A DNA stretch of 64,000 bases. Source: Chloroflexota bacterium (GTDB lineage: Bacteria; Chloroflexota; Anaerolineae; J036; Brachytrichaceae). The position numbers were made by a program, and so were the translations under genes. Below, piece by piece: positions 61,819 to 64,000 of this stretch (position 1 is the first letter of the stretch; the number at the start of each line of letters is the position of its first letter). A model generated the notes under the pieces. That model saw nothing but the letters and a program-made list of their open reading frames with translations. It did no database searches and was not told where the DNA came from. The stretch is from positions 218,978 through 282,977 of the forward strand of contig JANXLU010000042.1 in NCBI GenBank assembly GCA_025354985.1, written 5' to 3'.

Positions 61819-62828
61819 CAACAGACAAACCATCGCTCCCGGAATATCTTTCAAGTTGGTTGCCGCGTATCGAACGCGACATGCGCGCCTCTGTCAACGC
61901 CGGTGAGCAACCCACTGCCCTAAACGCCATGCTGCGCTATCACCTCGGGTTTGCCAATGCGGATGGTTCGCCGTCGCGGGTGGCTGGTGGCAAACGCATC
62001 CGCCCAATCTTGGTGCTCCTCTCATGCGAGGCCTGCGGTGGCGATCCGGATGTCGCGCTACCCGCCGCCGTAGCGGTGGAACTGCTCCATAATTTTAGTT
62101 TGATCCATGACGATATAGAGGATGGAGATGAACTCCGCCGCGGTCGTCAGACACTTTGGAAACTTCACGGTCTTGCCCAGGGTATTAACACGGGTGACGC
62201 GATGTTTGCCCAGGCCCATCAGGCGCTTGAGCGTTTGACCGTGCCGGCCGAGCGCACACTCGCCGCGTTGCGTGCGTTTGATGACATGTGTGTTCACTTA
62301 ACCATTGGTCAGCACCTGGATATCTCATTCGAGACCCGGGAAGATGTATCAGCCGCTGAATATATGCGCATGATCGCGGGTAAGACTGCCGCATTGACCG
62401 CGGTCTGTTGCGAAATTGGCGGGTTGGTCGCCGGCGCTTCGCCCGCAGCCGTGGCCCGGCTGGGTGAGTTTGGGCGCAGCCTTGGGCTGGCCTTTCAATT
62501 GCAGGATGATGTGCTCGGCATTTGGGGCGATTCCGCACAAACCGGCAAGCCCCAGAATGACCTTGGGCACCGTAAGAAAACCCTCCCAATATTGTTCGCC
62601 GCCGATCAAGACCCGGCGCTCCGTGCTGATTATTTCGGCCCGAACCCAATCGATGAACGCGCGGTAAAGGCGCGCATCGAACAGCTCGGTGGTCGTGCAC
62701 ATACCGAACAGCTGTCGACCGGGCTTCTAAAGGCTGGGCTGGCTGCGCTTACGCATGATGAACTTCGTGCCCCGGGCACGACTCTGCTGACCGCGCTTGC
62801 CAGTAGTTTGATTGGGCGGGTTTCATGA
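61815..62828 (+). CDS. Polyprenyl (geranylgeranyl-type) diphosphate synthase
   Basis: The 337-residue enzyme has the first Asp-rich motif LIHDDIEDGDELRRGRQT and the second QLQDDVLGIWGD, both needed for magnesium and diphosphate binding, plus KRIRPILVLLSCEA near the N-terminus. The residues just before the first motif determine chain length and read AVELLHNFS, so a C20 or longer product is likely. It could supply the tail for menaquinone made by the MenA encoded downstream. Confidence 0.9.
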   Translation: MTTDKPSLPEYLSSWLPRIERDMRASVNAGEQPTALNAMLRYHLGFANADGSPSRVAGGKRIRPILVLLSCEACGGDPDVALPAAVAVELLHNFSLIHDDIEDGDELRRGRQTLWKLHGLAQGINTGDAMFAQAHQALERLTVPAERTLAALRAFDDMCVHLTIGQHLDISFETREDVSAAEYMRMIAGKTAALTAVCCEIGGLVAGASPAAVARLGEFGRSLGLAFQLQDDVLGIWGDSAQTGKPQNDLGHRKKTLPILFAADQDPALRADYFGPNPIDERAVKARIEQLGGRAHTEQLSTGLLKAGLAALTHDELRAPGTTLLTALASSLIGRVS

Positions 62829-62859
62829 ACCAGGTCCACGCAATACAATATCAACCAAC

Positions 62860-63498
62860 GTGAAAGCATTTATTGTGTTTGGGCGCGCTTGCAAGTTCAT
62901 TTGGGAGGATATGCTCCTGCTCATCCTGATGAACATGCTCACCTTGCTGTGCTGTGTGCTGATTATTCCGGGGCCGGCGGCCTGGGCGGCGTTGTGTCAC
63001 ATGTGCAACCGAGTGTCAAATGAGTTTGCCATTTCCTGGGAGGAGTATTGGAAAGTCTTTCGCCGTGAATGGAAGCCGTGGGCGGGCATGACGATCATTG
63101 GCACCTTGGTAAGCGCCCTTATCGGGATTAACTTTGTGTTTTATAGTGTGTCATTTCCGAATCAAGCCTGGGTGCCGTATGTTCAGGGCGCCTGGCTGGC
63201 CGCCGGCGTGCTGTGGCTGGCGATCCAGTTTTATATTTACCCGCTTTATGTGGAGCAGGAGAAAAAGACCTGGCGGATTGCGCTGCGCAATGCCGCGGTG
63301 GTCAGTGGCGCCAGCCCGTTGTTTAGTTTTATTCTGATAGTGCTCGGTGCACTTCTGACTATTCTCTCGCTTGTGTTTGTCCCGCCTCTGTTTGTGTTGC
63401 TGGGTTTGTCGTTCTGGCTTACGCTGAGTAACGCGGCCACCGTCGACCGACTCGCGGTGTATCGCAAGCGTGCGGATGAGACCCAGGCCAAATCTTGA
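62860..63498 (+). CDS. DUF624-like membrane protein
   Basis: The protein of about 212 residues starts at GTG 62860 and has about five membrane helices. The order of helices and loop lengths fits DUF624/YesL proteins, often encoded next to sugar ABC transporters and of unknown role. The first loop has RVSNEFAISWEEYWKVFRRE, a region that is conserved in the family. It lies 31 bp after the prenyl synthase gene. Confidence 0.75.
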   Translation: MKAFIVFGRACKFIWEDMLLLILMNMLTLLCCVLIIPGPAAWAALCHMCNRVSNEFAISWEEYWKVFRREWKPWAGMTIIGTLVSALIGINFVFYSVSFPNQAWVPYVQGAWLAAGVLWLAIQFYIYPLYVEQEKKTWRIALRNAAVVSGASPLFSFILIVLGALLTILSLVFVPPLFVLLGLSFWLTLSNAATVDRLAVYRKRADETQAKS

Positions 63499-63503
63499 AC
63501 AAC

Positions 63504-64000
63504 GTGGCAAGGACTTGGTGGATCGGGGCACGTCCACGCACCTTGCCGGCCGCCATCGTGCCCGTCCTGGTCGGGGGTGCGCTGGCGTCGCGCGAAGGTA
63601 CATTTAATGCGCTCGCTTTTTTGGCGGCGCTGTTGGCATCAATCCTGATTCAGATCGGCACGAACCTGACCAACGACGTGGCCGATTTTCTAAAGGGAAC
63701 GGACAAAGACCGAAAAGGACCGTTGCGGATCACACAGGCCGGGCTGGCCACCCCCCGGCAGGTGATGATCATGACCGCGGTCACGTTTGGTCTGGCGGCG
63801 GTGTTGGGGCTGTACCTCATTGCGGTGGGTGGCTGGCCAATTCTTGCCGTTGGTGTGCTCTCAATCCTGGCCGGGATTGGTTACACCGCCGGGCCGTTTC
63901 CTCTGGCCTATAACGGTTTGGGCGACCTGTTTGCGTTTATCTTTTTTGGGATGGTTGCCACGATTGGTTCCTATTTCATTCATACCAGGGTGGTTACCTG
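63504..64000 (+). CDS. menA: 1,4-dihydroxy-2-naphthoate prenyltransferase (MenA), 5' part
   Basis: The frame is open to the window edge (about 165 residues). RPRTLPAAIVPVLVGGALA and GTNLTNDVADFLKGTDKDRK match MenA, with the Asp-rich prenyl diphosphate motif in NDVADFLKGTDKD. It attaches a polyprenyl chain to dihydroxynaphthoate in menaquinone synthesis. GTG 63504 is a likely start; a TTG at 63495 overlaps the previous stop. Confidence 0.85.
   Translation, partial: MARTWWIGARPRTLPAAIVPVLVGGALASREGTFNALAFLAALLASILIQIGTNLTNDVADFLKGTDKDRKGPLRITQAGLATPRQVMIMTAVTFGLAAVLGLYLIAVGGWPILAVGVLSILAGIGYTAGPFPLAYNGLGDLFAFIFFGMVATIGSYFIHTRVVT

Overview
The window looks like a chromosomal stretch from a GC-rich bacterium, most likely a member of the Chloroflexota (Anaerolineae-like). 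The reasons are indirect: substrate-binding lipoproteins with a repetitive Lys-Glu-Val linker after the lipobox, an FHA domain fused to a winged helix, SH3-repeat envelope proteins, a PucC-family transporter, many Gfo/Idh, SDR, VOC and sugar-ABC genes, a RecQ of the HTH_40 type, and no outer-membrane or LPS genes. No rRNA, tRNA, CRISPR array or intact insertion sequence was found.

Layout. 1-3.3 kb: two tandem PlsC acyltransferases, a divergent PucC/BCD-family MFS transporter and a MoaD/ThiS-like sulfur carrier. 3.4-14 kb: a Gfo/Idh/MocA oxidoreductase, a three-subunit molybdenum hydroxylase (FAD, 2Fe-2S and molybdopterin subunits), a metallo-beta-lactamase-fold protein without metal ligands, ribokinase, and a coupled operon of an amidohydrolase-CYTH fusion, an unknown protein and a methyltransferase. 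Together these suggest nucleoside or purine turnover. 14-21 kb: nitroreductase, methyltransferase, SDR, sugar isomerase, then a fumarase-superfamily lyase joined to E1 alpha and E1 beta of a 2-oxoacid dehydrogenase, with no E2 or E3.

22-25.5 kb is the accessory region of most interest. It holds a bacterial gasdermin (24019-24825, minus), a Trypco1 (CU044_2847-type, trypsin-co-occurring) protein with an unexplained Cys-containing tail (22057-22677, minus) and an RskA-like membrane protein. Gasdermins of bacteria are anti-phage cell-death pores activated by a linked protease, but no protease is visible here. 25.5-34 kb: a membrane Fe-S oxidoreductase, a class II Fic protein with a possible operator, a junction of two decayed gene fragments (DUF1800 and a methyltransferase), an alpha/beta hydrolase, an N-terminally truncated NRPS (A-PCP-TE), an asparaginase-family Ntn hydrolase and an SDR.

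34-43 kb is a sugar-uptake locus: beta-helix protein, LacI regulator with an 18-bp palindromic operator, ABC substrate-binding protein, two permeases, GH1 beta-glucosidase and a GH18-like lipoprotein. It is probably a regulated unit for importing and cleaving beta-linked glycosides. 43-51 kb: a membrane protein with a degenerate sortase-like domain, a fumarase/aspartase, a membrane glycosyltransferase-like protein, DedA, an ABC-2 exporter and the FHA-winged helix regulator. 51-64 kb: MetY-like enzyme, glutamine-synthetase-like ligase, SDR, RecQ, an SH3/SGNH-like exported protein, DusB, esterase, a second sugar-binding lipoprotein, polyprenyl diphosphate synthase, a DUF624-like membrane protein and the start of MenA. 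The last group belongs to isoprenoid quinone synthesis.

Long, nearly perfect hairpins sit between several convergent gene pairs and inside two operons. Function calls come from reading motifs by eye; none was checked against a database.
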